Origin: Herbaspirillum sp. RTI4
GTDB taxonomy: Bacteria > Pseudomonadota > Gammaproteobacteria > Burkholderiales > Burkholderiaceae_D
Length of the DNA: 64,000 nucleotides
Direction of reading: 5' to 3'
Assembly (NCBI RefSeq): GCF_034313965.1
Contig: NZ_JAVIWQ010000002.1
Location: forward strand, 3,596,001-3,660,000
Shown here: one piece after another, positions 1 to 10,676 of the stretch
Layout: the number at the start of each line of letters is the position of its first letter
Position numbering within the stretch: the stretch's first letter is position 1
Position numbers and translations under genes: made by a program
The notes under the pieces: generated by a model
Told to the model about the DNA's origin: nothing
Database searches by the model: none
What the model saw: the letters and a program-made list of their open reading frames with translations, nothing else

Positions 1-2622
1 GCCCAGCACGATGTACATGGTCACGATCGCCGCCAGAATCAGCCATAGCGTGTTCGACAAGGACGCCTGAAACGCCAGCGCTGCCCCTTGAAAACTGGTG
101 ACGATACCGGCCGGCATGCCGATTTCCGCTTCCGCCGTCTTGATCGCATCGACTGCCTCGCCCAGGGAGGCATTTTTAGCCAGATTGAAGGAAATGGTCG
201 CCGCCGGAAATTGTCCGAGGTGATTCACGGCCAGCGGCGCATTGCGCTCCGTGATCGTGGCAAGGCTGGTAAGAGGAATCTGCTTGCCGTTGGACGCCAC
301 CAGGAAAATATGCTCCAGCGCGCGCGGCCCCTGTTGAAATTCCGGCTTCACGTCCATCACCACCCGGTACTGACTCGATTGCGTGTAAATGGTGGAAATA
401 AGCCGCTGGCCAAAGGCGTTGTACAACACATTGTCGATCGCTGCCGTGGTAATGCCCAGCCGTGAAGCGGCATCGCGGTTGATATCGATGAACACCTGCA
501 AGCCATTATCCTGCACGTCGCTGGCGATATCGGCCAGTTCCGGCTGACGTTGCAGACGCGCGATCAGTTTCGGCACCCACAAGCTCAGATCCGCAGCATT
601 GGCGGCTCCCAGCGTAAATTGATATTGCGTGCGACTGACGCTGTTTTCTATCGTCAAATCCTGCACCGGCTGCATGTAGAGCGTGATGCCGGCCACCTGC
701 CGGTTCAGTTCCGGTTGCAAGCGCCGGATCACATCGGCAGCGCTGATATCGCGGCTGGCATGCGGTTTCAGGTTGATCAGCATGCGGCCGTTATTGAGGG
801 TGGCGTTAGCGCCATCGACACCGATGAAGGAAGACAAATTTTCCACCGCCGGGTCCTTCAGTACAACGCGCGCCAGCTCCTGTTGCCGCTGCGCCATGGC
901 GGAAAACGAAATCGACTGCCCGCCCTCTGATACGGCCTGAATGACGCCGGTATCCTGCACCGGAAAAAATCCTTTGGGAATGAACACGTACAGCAACACC
1001 GTCAGCAATAGGGTCGAAACAGCGACCGTCAAAGTCAGTACCTGCCGGTTCAACACCCATTCCAGCGCCACCGCATAACGCGCCACCACGCGATCGAAAA
1101 AAGCGGCGCTGCGACGGGCGAACCAGCCTTCTTTTTCGGGCGGAATGTGACGCAGCAGTTTGGAACACATCATCGGCGTCAGCGTCAGCGATACGACTGC
1201 CGAAATCAGAATCGCCACCGCCAGCGTGACCGCAAATTCGCGGAACAAGCGTCCCACCACGTCGCCCATGAACAGCAGTGGAATCAGTACCGCAATCAGG
1301 GAAAAAGTAAGCGAAATGATCGTGAAGCCAATCTGCGCCGCGCCTTTCAGCGCTGCTTGCAGCGGCTCCATGCCTTCTTCGATATAGCGTGAAATATTTT
1401 CGATCATGACGATGGCGTCATCGACCACGAAACCGGTGGCGATAGTCAGCGCCATGAGCGTCAGATTGTTGATCGAAAAACCGGCGACATACATGACGCC
1501 AAAAGTACCGACCAGCGACAAAGGCACTGCCACACTGGGAATGATGGTGGCAGGCACATTACGCAAGAACACAAAAATGACCATCACGACGAGCGCAATA
1601 GAGAGCAGCAATTCGAATTGGACGTCGCTGACAGAGGCGCGGATAGTCGTGGTGCGATCGGTCAGGATGCGTACATCAATGGCCCCCGGCAGACTTTCCC
1701 GCAGGCCCGGTAGAATTTTCTGGATGTCATCGACCACCTTGATGACATTCGCGCCAGGCTGACGCTGGATGTTAACAATGACCGCAGCCGTATCGTCGGC
1801 CCAGGCACCGAGACGGGCGTTTTCAGCACCGTCCACCACATCGGCCACATCGCTGAGTCTGATTGGCGCGCTGTTTTTGTAGCCGATGATGAGTCTGCGG
1901 TATTCCTCCGCCGATTTCATCTGGTCGTTGGCATCGATGGTCGAGGCTTGCGCAGGGCCGTCGAAACTGCCCTTGGCCTGATTCACGTTGGCATTGGCAA
2001 TGGCGGTGCGGACGTCGTCCAGATTGAGACCCAGCGCCGCCACAGCGCGTGGATTGAGTTGCAGACGCACCGCTGGCCGCTGGCCGCCGGACAGACTGAC
2101 CAGACCCACGCCGCTGACTTGCGCAATTTTTTGCGCCAGCCGGGTATCGATCAGATCTTGCACTTTGGGCAAGGGGATGGTCTTTGAAGTAACAGCCAGC
2201 GTCATGATCGGGGTATCAGCCGGATTGACCTTGCTGTAAATCGGCGGCGTCGGCAAATCGGAAGGTAGCAGGTTGGTGCCGGCATTGATGGCGGCCTGCA
2301 CTTCCTGTTCGGCAATATCGAGATTGAGTTCCAGATTGAATTGCAGGGTGATGACCGAAGCGCCGCCGGAGCTGGACGAGGACATTTGCTTGAGTCCGGG
2401 CATCTGTCCGAACTGCCGCTCCAGTGGTGCCGTGACGGAAGAAGTCATCACATCCGGGCTGGCACCGGGATAGAGCGTGACGACCTGAATCGTCGGGTAA
2501 TCGACTTCGGGCAGTGCGGACAAAGGCAGTTGCCGGTAGGCCACGATGCCGACCAGCAAAATGGCCAGCATCAGCAGCGATGTGGCGATAGGTCGGAGAA
2601 TAAACAGCCGTGAAGGATTCAT
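1..2622 (-). CDS. mdtB: RND multidrug efflux permease, MdtB-like (partial, C-terminus off the left edge)
   Basis: Inner-membrane proton-driven RND pump subunit that works with the adjacent membrane fusion protein. About 874 residues are visible, starting [19 protein letters not shown], with the first membrane helix near residues 10-30. The block around [13 protein letters not shown] is the RND TM4 signature with the acidic pair of the proton relay, and [10 protein letters not shown] follows. The large periplasmic loops between helices are present. The start ATG lies 10 bases after the stop of the mdtA-like gene, so the two are one operon. The [14 protein letters not shown]-terminal region and the mdtA neighbour favour MdtB over AcrB. 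A second permease (mdtC) would be expected just outside the window. Family is certain; the exact subtype is inferred. Confidence 0.93.
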   Translation of the reverse strand, partial: MNPSRLFILRPIATSLLMLAILLVGIVAYRQLPLSALPEVDYPTIQVVTLYPGASPDVMTSSVTAPLERQFGQMPGLKQMSSSSSGGASVITLQFNLELNLDIAEQEVQAAINAGTNLLPSDLPTPPIYSKVNPADTPIMTLAVTSKTIPLPKVQDLIDTRLAQKIAQVSGVGLVSLSGGQRPAVRLQLNPRAVAALGLNLDDVRTAIANANVNQAKGSFDGPAQASTIDANDQMKSAEEYRRLIIGYKNSAPIRLSDVADVVDGAENARLGAWADDTAAVIVNIQRQPGANVIKVVDDIQKILPGLRESLPGAIDVRILTDRTTTIRASVSDVQFELLLSIALVVMVIFVFLRNVPATIIPSVAVPLSLVGTFGVMYVAGFSINNLTLMALTIATGFVVDDAIVMIENISRYIEEGMEPLQAALKGAAQIGFTIISLTFSLIAVLIPLLFMGDVVGRLFREFAVTLAVAILISAVVSLTLTPMMCSKLLRHIPPEKEGWFARRSAAFFDRVVARYAVALEWVLNRQVLTLTVAVSTLLLTVLLYVFIPKGFFPVQDTGVIQAVSEGGQSISFSAMAQRQQELARVVLKDPAVENLSSFIGVDGANATLNNGRMLINLKPHASRDISAADVIRRLQPELNRQVAGITLYMQPVQDLTIENSVSRTQYQFTLGAANAADLSLWVPKLIARLQRQPELADIASDVQDNGLQVFIDINRDAASRLGITTAAIDNVLYNAFGQRLISTIYTQSSQYRVVMDVKPEFQQGPRALEHIFLVASNGKQIPLTSLATITERNAPLAVNHLGQFPAATISFNLAKNASLGEAVDAIKTAEAEIGMPAGIVTSFQGAALAFQASLSNTLWLILAAIVTMYIVLG

Positions 2623-2632
2623 GCTGCTGCCT

Positions 2633-3937
2633 TCACGGACGGCTGCCAGCGCTGCCGGATGGCCGCTTGCCACGCGCAGGTTTATCGGATTTCTCGGTTA
2701 ATTTGTTGGCCGGATCGTTGGCACCACCGCGCACGATGGCTTCCACTTTCGCGCCCTCGCGCAAACGGTCGACACCATCGATCACCACTGTTTCGCCACT
2801 GACGATACCGCTCTCGATGATGATCTGCTCGCCGTTCACCGGGCCGGTCTTGACCGGACGCACCGTGACCGTCTGGTCGGGCTTGACGAGATAGACGAAC
2901 AGCCCCGAGGAGCCGCGCTGCACAGCGCTGCCAGGAACGACGATGGCGCTTTTACGCACATCGAGCAGCAGGCGGATATTGACGAACTGGTTGGGAAACA
3001 AGGCGTAGTCGGCATTCGGAAATTGCGCCTTCAGTTTGACGGTGCCGGTGGTGGCATCAACCTGATTGTCGATAGTCAGCAGTTGGCCGTTGTCGAGCCG
3101 GTTTTTCAAATCGCGGTCCCAGGCTTGGGCAGGCATTTGTTTGCCGCTCTGTAATTGCTTCATCACGGCCGGGATATTGTCCTCGGGAATGCTGAACACC
3201 GCGGTAATCGGTTGTTCCTGCGTAATGATGACGAGGCCGGTGGTATCGCTGGCGTGCACGATATTGCCCAGATCAACGACTCGCAGACCAAGTCGGCCAC
3301 TGATCGGTGCGGTAACACGGGTGTAACTCAGGTTGAGACGCGCATTGTCCAGCAGTCCCTGATCTACCTTGACCGTACCTTCGTATTGCTTCACCAGCGC
3401 GGCCTGGGTATCGACTTGCTGACTGGCTATCGAATCTTGCGACAGCAGCATGTTGTAACGCTTGAGATCAATCTGTGCCGCGCTGAGCAGTGCGCGGTCG
3501 CGCATAAGTTGACCATCGGCCTGATCGACCAGGATACGGTAAGGCTGCGGATCGATTTCGGCCAGCAGGTCGCCGCTTTTAACCAAAGCGCCTTCCTTGA
3601 AGTGCAATTTGATCAGTGGGCCATCAACGCGACTCTTGACCGTGGCGGTGGCGGTGGCGGTAACTGCCCCCAGTCCCGACAGGTAAATATTGACATCGGA
3701 GGTGGTAGCGGCGGCAACACCGACCGGGATGACCATCGCACTTCCCTGCCATTGACGCTTGCCATTCGCGCCGCCTTCGACGGGTGCCTTGCTTCGCCCC
3801 CACAGGTAATATCCGCCCAGCACCAGCGCAAGGATCAGGATCAACAACCATAAGATCCGTCTGCGGCGCGCTTTTGCTTTGGCGATCAGGGCGAGTTGAT
3901 TGTCGGTGTCAGGAGGCAAGGAGGGGAGCGTATTCAT
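2633..3937 (-). CDS. mdtA: RND efflux membrane fusion protein, MdtA-like
   Basis: Periplasmic adaptor linking an RND permease to an outer-membrane channel. The 434-residue protein has one N-terminal anchor helix (about residues 28-46, [19 protein letters not shown]) after a basic ARRRR stretch. The lipoyl half-motif [16 protein letters not shown], an alpha-hairpin, the second lipoyl half and the beta-barrel domain follow. The C-terminal tail is Lys/Pro/Arg-rich and probably disordered. It is the first gene of the mdtA-mdtB operon. Together with the nearby Spy-like gene and two-component pair it resembles the arrangement that BaeSR controls in enterics. That regulatory link is inferred from neighbourhood only. 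Confidence 0.92.
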   Translation of the reverse strand: MNTLPSLPPDTDNQLALIAKAKARRRRILWLLILILALVLGGYYLWGRSKAPVEGGANGKRQWQGSAMVIPVGVAAATTSDVNIYLSGLGAVTATATATVKSRVDGPLIKLHFKEGALVKSGDLLAEIDPQPYRILVDQADGQLMRDRALLSAAQIDLKRYNMLLSQDSIASQQVDTQAALVKQYEGTVKVDQGLLDNARLNLSYTRVTAPISGRLGLRVVDLGNIVHASDTTGLVIITQEQPITAVFSIPEDNIPAVMKQLQSGKQMPAQAWDRDLKNRLDNGQLLTIDNQVDATTGTVKLKAQFPNADYALFPNQFVNIRLLLDVRKSAIVVPGSAVQRGSSGLFVYLVKPDQTVTVRPVKTGPVNGEQIIIESGIVSGETVVIDGVDRLREGAKVEAIVRGGANDPANKLTEKSDKPARGKRPSGSAGSRP

Positions 3938-4272
3938 ACGGATTTTTGTCGATTCAATCGGTGAAGAACGAACCGCATTCTATTGTTATTCCAGAATACT
4001 TTCTGGAGGGACTGAATTGTGGTGAGTCAGGTTATCGCTGATAAGGCAATAGCGAAAGCAAAGACGGAGGCAACTACGGATGCAACAATGGATGCAACAG
4101 TGAGGCAACAGTGCAGGTCATTTCAGGGAGGCCCTACCAGCGTATTCATGCAGTGACTGCTTTTCCCCTGCCCTGGCCCTGATTTTGCGTCAATTGTCAC
4201 ACTTCTTCAGGGGTATTTCTGCTTTCAGAAATTCCCTCCGCTCGCTTGGCAAAGAACGGAGGGCTGTTTTAT
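3938..4272. other. Intergenic region upstream of mdtA
   Basis: This 335-base stretch lies between the mdtA start and the stop of the Spy-like gene. It must hold the mdtAB promoter on the minus strand. It also contains a 12-bp tandem repeat (4070-4116, listed separately) and a strong GC hairpin with arms CCCTCCG/CGGAGGG at about 4234-4268. I see no additional coding region with a ribosome-binding site. Confidence 0.5.
4070..4116. repeat. Short tandem repeat, four units of 11-12 bp
   Basis: The four units read GCAACTACGGAT, GCAACAATGGAT, GCAACAGTGAG and GCAACAGTGCAG. The array lies about 155 bases downstream of the stop codon of the Spy-like gene and upstream of mdtA. It belongs to the general pattern of short repeats in this window, although it does not touch a stop codon. 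Confidence 0.7.
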
Positions 4273-4881
4273 TTATTTGCTCATACGCTCGTCGTCATGA
4301 TGAGCGCCGTTTTTGCCGCCTTCATGACCACCCTCGTGACCACCTTTACGATCACCTCCGTGACCACCACGCTGCCAGAAGTGATGCTCAAAACGCGCGG
4401 TCTGCTGATCGAATACTTTTTTCTGCTGATCGTTTAGCACGGCATAGAAATCCTTGACGGTGACCAGACGTGCGCTCAGCATTTCTTCCCGGTTTTTCAG
4501 CATGTCGATCTGTTGTTGCAGTCGCTCAGGCGCAGTGGCGTCTTTTGCCAAACGTGCACGCGGTGCTGGCGGCGTATCAGGATGCATGCGTGCGTTAAAA
4601 GCATGCCAGGCAGGTTCCTGAGCGGAAGTCAGTTGCAGCTTGTCGTGAAAGGCAGCGAGGTGTTTTTCAAAGCCGGCCTTGAATTTGGCGATTTGCTCCG
4701 GTGTCGGTGCGGCACGCGGTCCGCGTCCACCATGCTCACCATGCTCACCGGGGGCCGGGACGGAAGCCGAGACCGGTGCCGGCGGCGCTGGCTGCACCGA
4801 TTGCGCTTGTGCGAAAAATGTCATGGTGCCGAACGCAGTCGCCAACAAGCCTGTGGCGATTTTTTGTCGTAGCTTTAACAT
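4273..4881 (-). CDS. Spy/CpxP-like LTXXQ-motif periplasmic protein
   Basis: A 202-residue exported protein with a signal peptide (cleavage expected after AQA near residue 27) and a Pro-rich linker. The LTXXQ motif appears as LTSAQ (84-88), and a second LTXXQ-like copy, LNDQQ, is at 149-153. The family comprises envelope-stress periplasmic proteins (Spy chaperone, CpxP). The last 30 residues are rich in Gly, His and Lys (GGHGGDRKGGHEGGHEGG), which suggests metal binding; that is inference. It is divergent from the OmpR/EnvZ-like pair at 5102-7209, a typical arrangement for a target or modulator of such a system. A GC hairpin follows the stop. Confidence 0.8.
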   Translation of the reverse strand: MLKLRQKIATGLLATAFGTMTFFAQAQSVQPAPPAPVSASVPAPGEHGEHGGRGPRAAPTPEQIAKFKAGFEKHLAAFHDKLQLTSAQEPAWHAFNARMHPDTPPAPRARLAKDATAPERLQQQIDMLKNREEMLSARLVTVKDFYAVLNDQQKKVFDQQTARFEHHFWQRGGHGGDRKGGHEGGHEGGKNGAHHDDERMSK

Positions 4882-5101
4882 ATTGAATCCTTTAACTGTG
4901 AAGTCATGCCGTTTGCTATTTGCAGTGCGAAGTGCACGGTTCCCATTTAACCGGAACTGTGTAACGGGGGTTTGTCGCAGAGCGCATGATTTGTATCGTT
5001 TTGTCGCTTCTGGCGCCCATTGTGTATCTGCATGTATCAGGCGCGAGGCTTGTCATATCACTATACAAATTTCGTCCTGCCGTTCCAGAGGACTGGGCAT
5101 A

Positions 5102-5836
5102 ATGCAGACTATGGATACCACCTCACACATTCTGGTCGTCGATGACGACCGCGATATCCGCACCTTGCTGGCGGAATATCTGGACGCCAACGGTTTTCGC
5201 ACACTGACTGCGACGAATGGCCACGACATGCGACAGGTGCTGGCGGAATCGCGCGTCGATCTGATCGTGCTGGATCTGACCCTGCCCGGCGAAGACGGCC
5301 TGACGCTTTGTCGCAACCTGCGCGCCCAATCGTCCATCCCCGTCATCATGCTGACTGCGCGCGGCGAGCCGCTGGATCGCATTCTGGGCCTGGAAATGGG
5401 GGCCGATGATTATCTGGCTAAACCCTTCGAACCGCGCGAATTGTTTGCGCGCATCCGCAGCGTACTGCGCCGCACCCATGCGCTACCGCCGAACATGGCA
5501 GCAGAACAATTACAGACTTTGTATTTTTCTGGTTGGGCGCTGGACCTGACGGCGCGTCATTTGCTCAATCCCGAAGGCGTAGTGGTGGCGCTTTCCGGTG
5601 CAGAATTCAAGATACTGAAAGTATTTCTCGATCATCCCAATCGCGTACTCAATCGCGATCAACTGCTGGAGCTGACACAGGGACGTGAGGCCGACCCTTT
5701 CGATCGCTCCATCGACATCCAGATCAGTCGCTTGCGCCAGAAACTGGGGGACGATGCGCGTACCCCGACCATCATCAAGACCGTGCGTAATGAAGGCTAT
5801 GTGTTGGCCGCCGGCGTTTCGGCGGAGCAACCCTGA
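5102..5836 (+). CDS. OmpR-family response regulator
   Basis: DNA-binding response regulator of 244 residues. The receiver domain (about 8-120) has acidic D14/D15, phospho-acceptor D58 in LIVLDLTLPGEDG, T85 and K107 (LAKPFEP). The C-terminal winged helix (about 140-238) ends in IKTVRNEGYVLA, typical of the OmpR/PhoB output domain. The start at 5102 is preceded by GAGG about ten bases upstream; an in-frame ATG at 5111 is an alternative. An open frame continues upstream but lacks homology to the family. The stop overlaps the kinase start (TGATG). The Spy-like gene and mdtAB next door suggest an envelope-stress or efflux role. Confidence 0.92.
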   Translation: MQTMDTTSHILVVDDDRDIRTLLAEYLDANGFRTLTATNGHDMRQVLAESRVDLIVLDLTLPGEDGLTLCRNLRAQSSIPVIMLTARGEPLDRILGLEMGADDYLAKPFEPRELFARIRSVLRRTHALPPNMAAEQLQTLYFSGWALDLTARHLLNPEGVVVALSGAEFKILKVFLDHPNRVLNRDQLLELTQGREADPFDRSIDIQISRLRQKLGDDARTPTIIKTVRNEGYVLAAGVSAEQP

Positions 5837-7209
5837 TGCGTCATTTTTTTGGATCGATCGCCAATCGGGTATTTTTGATTTTACTGGCAGGGATTCTGGT
5901 TGCCACGCTGGTCACCATCTGGCTGGCCAATAATGAACGCAAGGGAGTGCTGCGAGACATTCGTGTGCAGCATGCCGCTGAACGCGTTGAGCAAATTGTG
6001 CTCGCACTCGATAATCAGACGCCGCAAGTACGTCAGGCTATTTTGCAAGCGGCGCGCAATTTCGGTTTCGATGTGGAAATGGTGGCGGCCGACGATCAGC
6101 TGCGCAACGACGATAGCGATGCGCTGATCGATATCCTGAAAGGACGCTTTGGCACACAGCGTCCCGTCATCGGGCAGCGCGAAACGAGCTGCAATCGAAA
6201 CAATGGCATTGATGCCAGCGGCCATCGAAGGCCGGAAACATGCCGTCTCGTTTATGTCGGGCTAGACGACGGCAAGTTATTGAAAATCAAGCTGCATATT
6301 CCCAGCGATTTGCCGCCGCCATTTGCGCAAAATGGCGGACTGCCGCTGCCCTATCCAGGCCCCTACACCATTTTGTTTCTGGTGTTGATTGCTGCACTTG
6401 CGTATGCCGTTGCGCGGATGGCAGCCAGCCCGATTCAGCGCTTATCGACGGCGGCAACGGCCTTGGGTCGCGACATTGATCAGCCACCGCTGGAAGAAAC
6501 CGGCCCCACTGAAATCAAACTGGCAGCCCGCGCTTTTAATGCCATGCAGGCACGGATACGACGGCAGATTCAGCATCGCACGCATATGCTGGCGGCGATT
6601 ACACATGATTTACAAACACCCCTGACGCGACTGCGTTTGCGGCTGGAAAAAGTCGGCGATGAGGAATTGCGTATCAAGTTGATTGACGATCTGGCCGTGA
6701 TGCAAGGCATGGTGCGCGAAGGTCTGGATCTGGCGCGCAGCATGGATGATTCGTCGGAAAAAATGCAGCGACTGGATATCGACTCGCTGCTGGCCAGCGT
6801 GTGCGCCGACGCCAGCGACGCCGGCCATCAGGTAGAACTGCAAGGCAGCACGCGGCAGCAGATCATCGGGCAACCGAGTGCTTTGAGGCGCTGCCTGACC
6901 AATCTTCTGGACAACGCGATTAAATACGGCCAGCGGGCCGAGGTCAGTTGCATTGAAGAAAACGGACGGATTGTCATTACCCTTCACGATGCTGGTCCGG
7001 GCATCCCCGAAGATCAGCTGGATGCGGCATTCGATGCGTTTTATCGGGTGGAAACTTCCAGATCGCGCGATACCGGCGGCACAGGACTGGGACTGACGAT
7101 TGCGCGCAATATTGCGGAAAATAATCTCGCGACACTGACGCTGAAAAACCACTCGGCGGGTGGGCTGGTGGCGACGCTCAGTTTGCCGATAGCGCCGCTT
7201 AAAAATTGA
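5836..7209 (+). CDS. EnvZ/BaeS-type sensor histidine kinase
   Basis: Membrane sensor kinase of 457 residues, partner of the preceding regulator. Helix 1 is at about 12-31, followed by a periplasmic domain of about 145 residues carrying a Cys pair (near 119 and 136). Helix 2 is at about 177-195, then a HAMP linker (ARMAASPIQRLS). The H-box HDLQTPLTRLR (His257) resembles EnvZ. The N-box is LLDNAIKYG, and G-boxes DAGPGIPEDQ and GGTGLGLTIA complete the ATPase domain. Translational coupling with the regulator is evident from the one-base overlap. The signal is unknown; the two periplasmic cysteines could form a disulfide (inference). Confidence 0.92.
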   Translation: MRHFFGSIANRVFLILLAGILVATLVTIWLANNERKGVLRDIRVQHAAERVEQIVLALDNQTPQVRQAILQAARNFGFDVEMVAADDQLRNDDSDALIDILKGRFGTQRPVIGQRETSCNRNNGIDASGHRRPETCRLVYVGLDDGKLLKIKLHIPSDLPPPFAQNGGLPLPYPGPYTILFLVLIAALAYAVARMAASPIQRLSTAATALGRDIDQPPLEETGPTEIKLAARAFNAMQARIRRQIQHRTHMLAAITHDLQTPLTRLRLRLEKVGDEELRIKLIDDLAVMQGMVREGLDLARSMDDSSEKMQRLDIDSLLASVCADASDAGHQVELQGSTRQQIIGQPSALRRCLTNLLDNAIKYGQRAEVSCIEENGRIVITLHDAGPGIPEDQLDAAFDAFYRVETSRSRDTGGTGLGLTIARNIAENNLATLTLKNHSAGGLVATLSLPIAPLKN

Positions 7210-7347
7210 GGCATCTGTGGGTAAGTGCAGTCCCCAGCGCAAGGACAGGCGAAGAAGCCTAGAGGTTAAATTATTCTGCACTTAGCGCTTCATCGCACTC
7301 GCATCAGAACCACTGAGTCGGCGGCGTGAGTGGTGTGATTTCAACGT

Positions 7348-7386
7348 AAAAATGGCCACAGTACTGAGTATTGTGGCCATTTTTAA
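7348..7386. terminator. Bidirectional rho-independent terminator
   Basis: The hairpin AATGGCCACA...TGTGGCCATT has an A-run before it and a T-run after it. It sits between the convergent kinase gene and the glycine-zipper lipoprotein gene and can serve both strands. Confidence 0.8.
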
Positions 7387-7436
7387 TCTTTGCAGCCCTT
7401 AGATGCGCTGCGCACTAGCTTAAACAGTAGTTCCGA

Positions 7437-7976
7437 TCAGCGATAGCCGGGAGGCGTGCCGTAATAGCGCGTGGACGGGCCATCGTAATCCGATGGCGGC
7501 GGTGGCGCCTGATAAGTCGGTGCTTCACGACGCACGTAACGATCGCGGCTCGGGATCTGATTGCCCTTGCTGTACATGCATTGCAGGTAGACAGAATCGA
7601 AACGGCGTTGTGTGCCGTAATTGCCGTTCGACGAGGCATTGCTGCCAGCAGCACTGCCAACCAGCAAACCACCACCAGCACCAATTGCCGCACCCGCGCC
7701 TGCCTGATGGGAGGCGGCACCGATCAACGCCCCTGCCACAGCACCGACGACAGTGCCGACGGCTGCGCTGTTGACGGTCGCATCTTGCGTTGCCTTTGCA
7801 TTACCGGCAGTGGCTTGCTGCGCATAGCTTTGGCAAACCGCTTCGTCTTCACGGAATTGTTCGTATGACTTGTTTGAACCCGGCATCGCCATGACGCTCG
7901 GACCGGTTGGCGCTGACACACAGCCGCCAAGTACCAATGCGCCGGCCAGCGCCGCGAGTTTATAAATTGATTTCAC
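7437..7976 (-). CDS. Glycine-zipper outer-membrane lipoprotein
   Basis: A 179-residue lipoprotein precursor with signal peptide and lipobox LGGC (Cys19). A Gly/Ala-rich zipper segment (about residues 72-115, with AVGTVVGAVAGALIGAA and AGAAIGAGGGLLVG) is followed by a Tyr/Pro-rich tail. The fold is that of the YMGG-like/OmpA glycine-zipper family. Its two other cysteines are in EAVCQSY and LQCMYS. No enzymatic role is apparent; it is probably an envelope component. It is monocistronic, with a terminator shared with the kinase gene downstream. Confidence 0.78.
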   Translation of the reverse strand: MKSIYKLAALAGALVLGGCVSAPTGPSVMAMPGSNKSYEQFREDEAVCQSYAQQATAGNAKATQDATVNSAAVGTVVGAVAGALIGAASHQAGAGAAIGAGGGLLVGSAAGSNASSNGNYGTQRRFDSVYLQCMYSKGNQIPSRDRYVRREAPTYQAPPPPSDYDGPSTRYYGTPPGYR

Positions 7977-8106
7977 GATGGGACTCTCTGTTTTCTATTG
8001 TTGTTTATCTTTAAAGAACCACTGAGGAAGTGGATTGAGCAGGTATCAACAGGGCTGCTCAGTTGCTTATCAGGAATTCTTTATGTTTATTGAGCTTATC
8101 AGTTAC

Positions 8107-8481
8107 TTATCGCGGCGGCGCTCCGTCGTTGCCCGGCGTCGTGCTAGGCACGACCTTCATCCATCCGCGAGCGCAACTCTGAACATAGGGGTAGTAACCG
8201 TTGGATTCTTTGCAGAAATACCAGTAGTCGGGTGCTGGCTGCGCTTTCTCGACATAGACTTCCGGTGCCTGATAAACCGGCCGTTCAATAATGATAGGTT
8301 GCGGCGGGTAATAGTAAGGGGAATAAGGTCCGGGCCCCCAATACGGGCCACCGATGGTGACACCACCGTAAAATCGTGGGCCACCACCATGCCAATGCTG
8401 CGCGAATACATTGGCGCTGGCCAATGTCATGACCACGGCCAGGCCAGTGGCCAGTAATCCGGATAATGCTGTTTTTTTCAT
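8107..8481 (-). CDS. Small secreted Tyr/Pro-rich protein
   Basis: A 124-residue exported protein. I chose the start MKKTALSGLL because AGGTGA lies six bases upstream; a longer in-frame start at 8550 has no such site. The signal peptide ends near ANVFAQ. The mature part is rich in Gly, Pro and Tyr and ends with a compact block containing YFCKESNGYYPYVQSCARGW, with two Cys that could pair. Similar small periplasmic proteins are widespread in betaproteobacteria. I know of no assigned function. Confidence 0.7.
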   Translation of the reverse strand: MKKTALSGLLATGLAVVMTLASANVFAQHWHGGGPRFYGGVTIGGPYWGPGPYSPYYYPPQPIIIERPVYQAPEVYVEKAQPAPDYWYFCKESNGYYPYVQSCARGWMKVVPSTTPGNDGAPPR

Positions 8482-8664
8482 GTTGTCACCTCGGATACGC
8501 TTGCACAAAGAAGATAAGACTGCGTCGTATAAATTGCTCAATACACGCATTTCCTAATATACGCAGACCCTCTGGTACAAGCTGTCTTTGTTTCATTTGG
8601 TAACCCATTTCACTTCTTCTTTGTATGCGTAAAGAAATGTATAAAGACAAGCCCCCAGGGTGCC

Positions 8665-10104
8665 TCAGGTGAGACCGGGTTGCGTCATGGCTTTGGCTTG
8701 CACCCAGGTGACAAATTCCTGCTCGGTAACAAAGCCGAGCCCCACTGCTGCCTGCTTCAGGCTCAATCCTTCTTTGTGCGCATGTTTGGCAATTTGCGCG
8801 GCTTTGTCGTAACCGATGTGCGGTGCCAGCGCAGTCACCAGCATCAGTGAGCGCTCCATCAGATCGGCAATCCGTTCCTGGTTGGCACGCACACCGGAAA
8901 TGCAATGATCGTTGAAACTTTGCATACCGTCGGAAAGCATGCGGGCGCTTTGCAGGAAATTGTGCATGATCAGCGGCTTGAATACATTGAGCTCGAAGTT
9001 ACCCGAAGCGCCGCCGAAATTGATCGCCACATCGTTGCCGAATACCTGGCAGCACAGCATGGTCAGCGCTTCGCATTGGGTAGGGTTCACCTTGCCGGGC
9101 ATGATGGAACTGCCGGGTTCGTTTTCCGGGATGCTGATTTCTCCCAGCCCTGAGCGCGGGCCGGAGGCCATCCAGCGCACATCGTTGGCGATTTTCATCA
9201 ATGCAGCTGCGAGTGTTTTGAAGGCACCGTGGGCAGCCAGCATTGCTTCGTGTCCGGCGAGTGCTGCAAACTTATTGGTGGCTGTCTTGAACGGGAATGA
9301 GTAAGCGAGAGACAGTTCTGCGGCCACACGGGCGCCGAACATCGGGTGCGTATTGAGTCCGGTACCGACCGCTGTGCCGCCTGCGGCCAGTTCGCTTAAC
9401 GCTGGCAAGGTAGCAATGATGGCTCTTTCTGCATGCTCCAGTTGGGCAACATAGCCTGAAAATTCCTGGCCCAGCGTCAGTGGAGTCGCGTCTTGCAGAT
9501 GGGTACGTCCGATCTTGACGATATCTTTGAACTCGGTCACTTTGCCGACCAGTGTGCTGCGCAGCGCGTGCATCGCCGGCAGCAGGCGATTCGCAATGGC
9601 CAGTACGGCAGCGACATGCATGGCGGTCGGAAATATATCGTTGGACGACTGGCCGCGATTGACATCGTCGTTCGGATGCACCAGCCGCGCTTCTCCGCGC
9701 ATGCCGCCCAGCAACTCGGATGCCCGATTGGCCAGTACTTCATTCATGTTCATGTTGCTCTGCGTACCGGAACCGGTCTGCCAGATGGACAAAGGAAATT
9801 CGTTAGGATGACGGCCTTCGATGACTTCGTCGGCGGCGGCGATAATCGCGGCGGCTTTGCGCGGCTCCAGTCCACCCAGTTCGATATTGACACGCGCACA
9901 GCAGCGCTTGGTGGCGGCCAGTGCGACGATCAGCTCGGGTGGCATACGTTCCGAAGATATATGGAAAAACTGTAGCGAGCGCTGCGTTTGCGCGCCCCAC
10001 AAGCGCTCAGCCGGCACATCAATGGTGCCAAAGCTGTCGCGTTCAGTTCTGCTGGTGGGGTCGTTGCCGGCTTGCGGCGCACGCTGGTCGTGGTCTGCGC
10101 TCAT
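8665..10104 (-). CDS. fumC: Class II fumarate hydratase
   Basis: Reversible hydration of fumarate to L-malate in the TCA cycle, by a cytosolic iron-independent homotetramer. The protein has 479 residues. The substrate-site block around [14 protein letters not shown] and the fumarase/aspartase signature [11 protein letters not shown] are present. I chose the start [10 protein letters not shown] because AAGGA lies just upstream; an open frame runs 35 codons further but has no family similarity. The DUF3579 gene lies 68 bases upstream on the same strand and is probably cotranscribed. Confidence 0.96.
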   Translation of the reverse strand: MSADHDQRAPQAGNDPTSRTERDSFGTIDVPAERLWGAQTQRSLQFFHISSERMPPELIVALAATKRCCARVNIELGGLEPRKAAAIIAAADEVIEGRHPNEFPLSIWQTGSGTQSNMNMNEVLANRASELLGGMRGEARLVHPNDDVNRGQSSNDIFPTAMHVAAVLAIANRLLPAMHALRSTLVGKVTEFKDIVKIGRTHLQDATPLTLGQEFSGYVAQLEHAERAIIATLPALSELAAGGTAVGTGLNTHPMFGARVAAELSLAYSFPFKTATNKFAALAGHEAMLAAHGAFKTLAAALMKIANDVRWMASGPRSGLGEISIPENEPGSSIMPGKVNPTQCEALTMLCCQVFGNDVAINFGGASGNFELNVFKPLIMHNFLQSARMLSDGMQSFNDHCISGVRANQERIADLMERSLMLVTALAPHIGYDKAAQIAKHAHKEGLSLKQAAVGLGFVTEQEFVTWVQAKAMTQPGLT

Positions 10105-10172
10105 GCGATCCTTAGTAAAAAGAATTGTAGCTGCTGTTGCTGCTCGCCATAGGTAAGCAGCAAATATCGCGA

Positions 10173-10517
10173 CTAGGTTTTGCTCGCGCCGGGCTCGGGC
10201 AAGAGGCAAGCATCGACTACTTGCAAATCATTATCCCGCGCGAAGTTGACAACGAAGTGGTAGGCCAGCGGTTCAAGTTCGCGTAGTGCGTGGTTGACGA
10301 CCACAGAGCGCACGCCATTGATCATGGTCGGCACGACATAAGGAGAATATTTGAGGTGGGCATTGCGTCCACCTGCACCGGTAGGACGAAAGCAGGACAT
10401 GACGCCGCAGAGGCGCTCAGCCCAGTCGCTGGGACGGAATTGTTTGCCATCCTGAGTCAGACCCAGGATAAAGAATTCTTGTGCAGGAGGCTTAGAAGTG
10501 TCAGCAGGATCCGACAT
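10173..10517 (-). CDS. DUF3579 family protein
   Basis: Small cytosolic protein of 114 residues with the conserved block [17 protein letters not shown] and the later [20 protein letters not shown]. It belongs to DUF3579, a betaproteobacterial family of unknown function. A strong AGGAGG site precedes the ATG at 10517. It lies directly upstream of fumC on the same strand. Function unknown. Confidence 0.85.
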   Translation of the reverse strand: MSDPADTSKPPAQEFFILGLTQDGKQFRPSDWAERLCGVMSCFRPTGAGGRNAHLKYSPYVVPTMINGVRSVVVNHALRELEPLAYHFVVNFARDNDLQVVDACLLPEPGASKT

Positions 10518-10676
10518 GCATGCATTCCTCCTCTATAGCTTGTCACATAAATTGACCGACCAGCCAGACTGCAGCGGAGGGCACTGAATACCTGAGTATT
10601 ATATCTTATATAAGACCCAGGAAATAGCCTTGACTCAGATGATGACTGAAATCGGGCCGCCAGATCGGGCGGGGAC

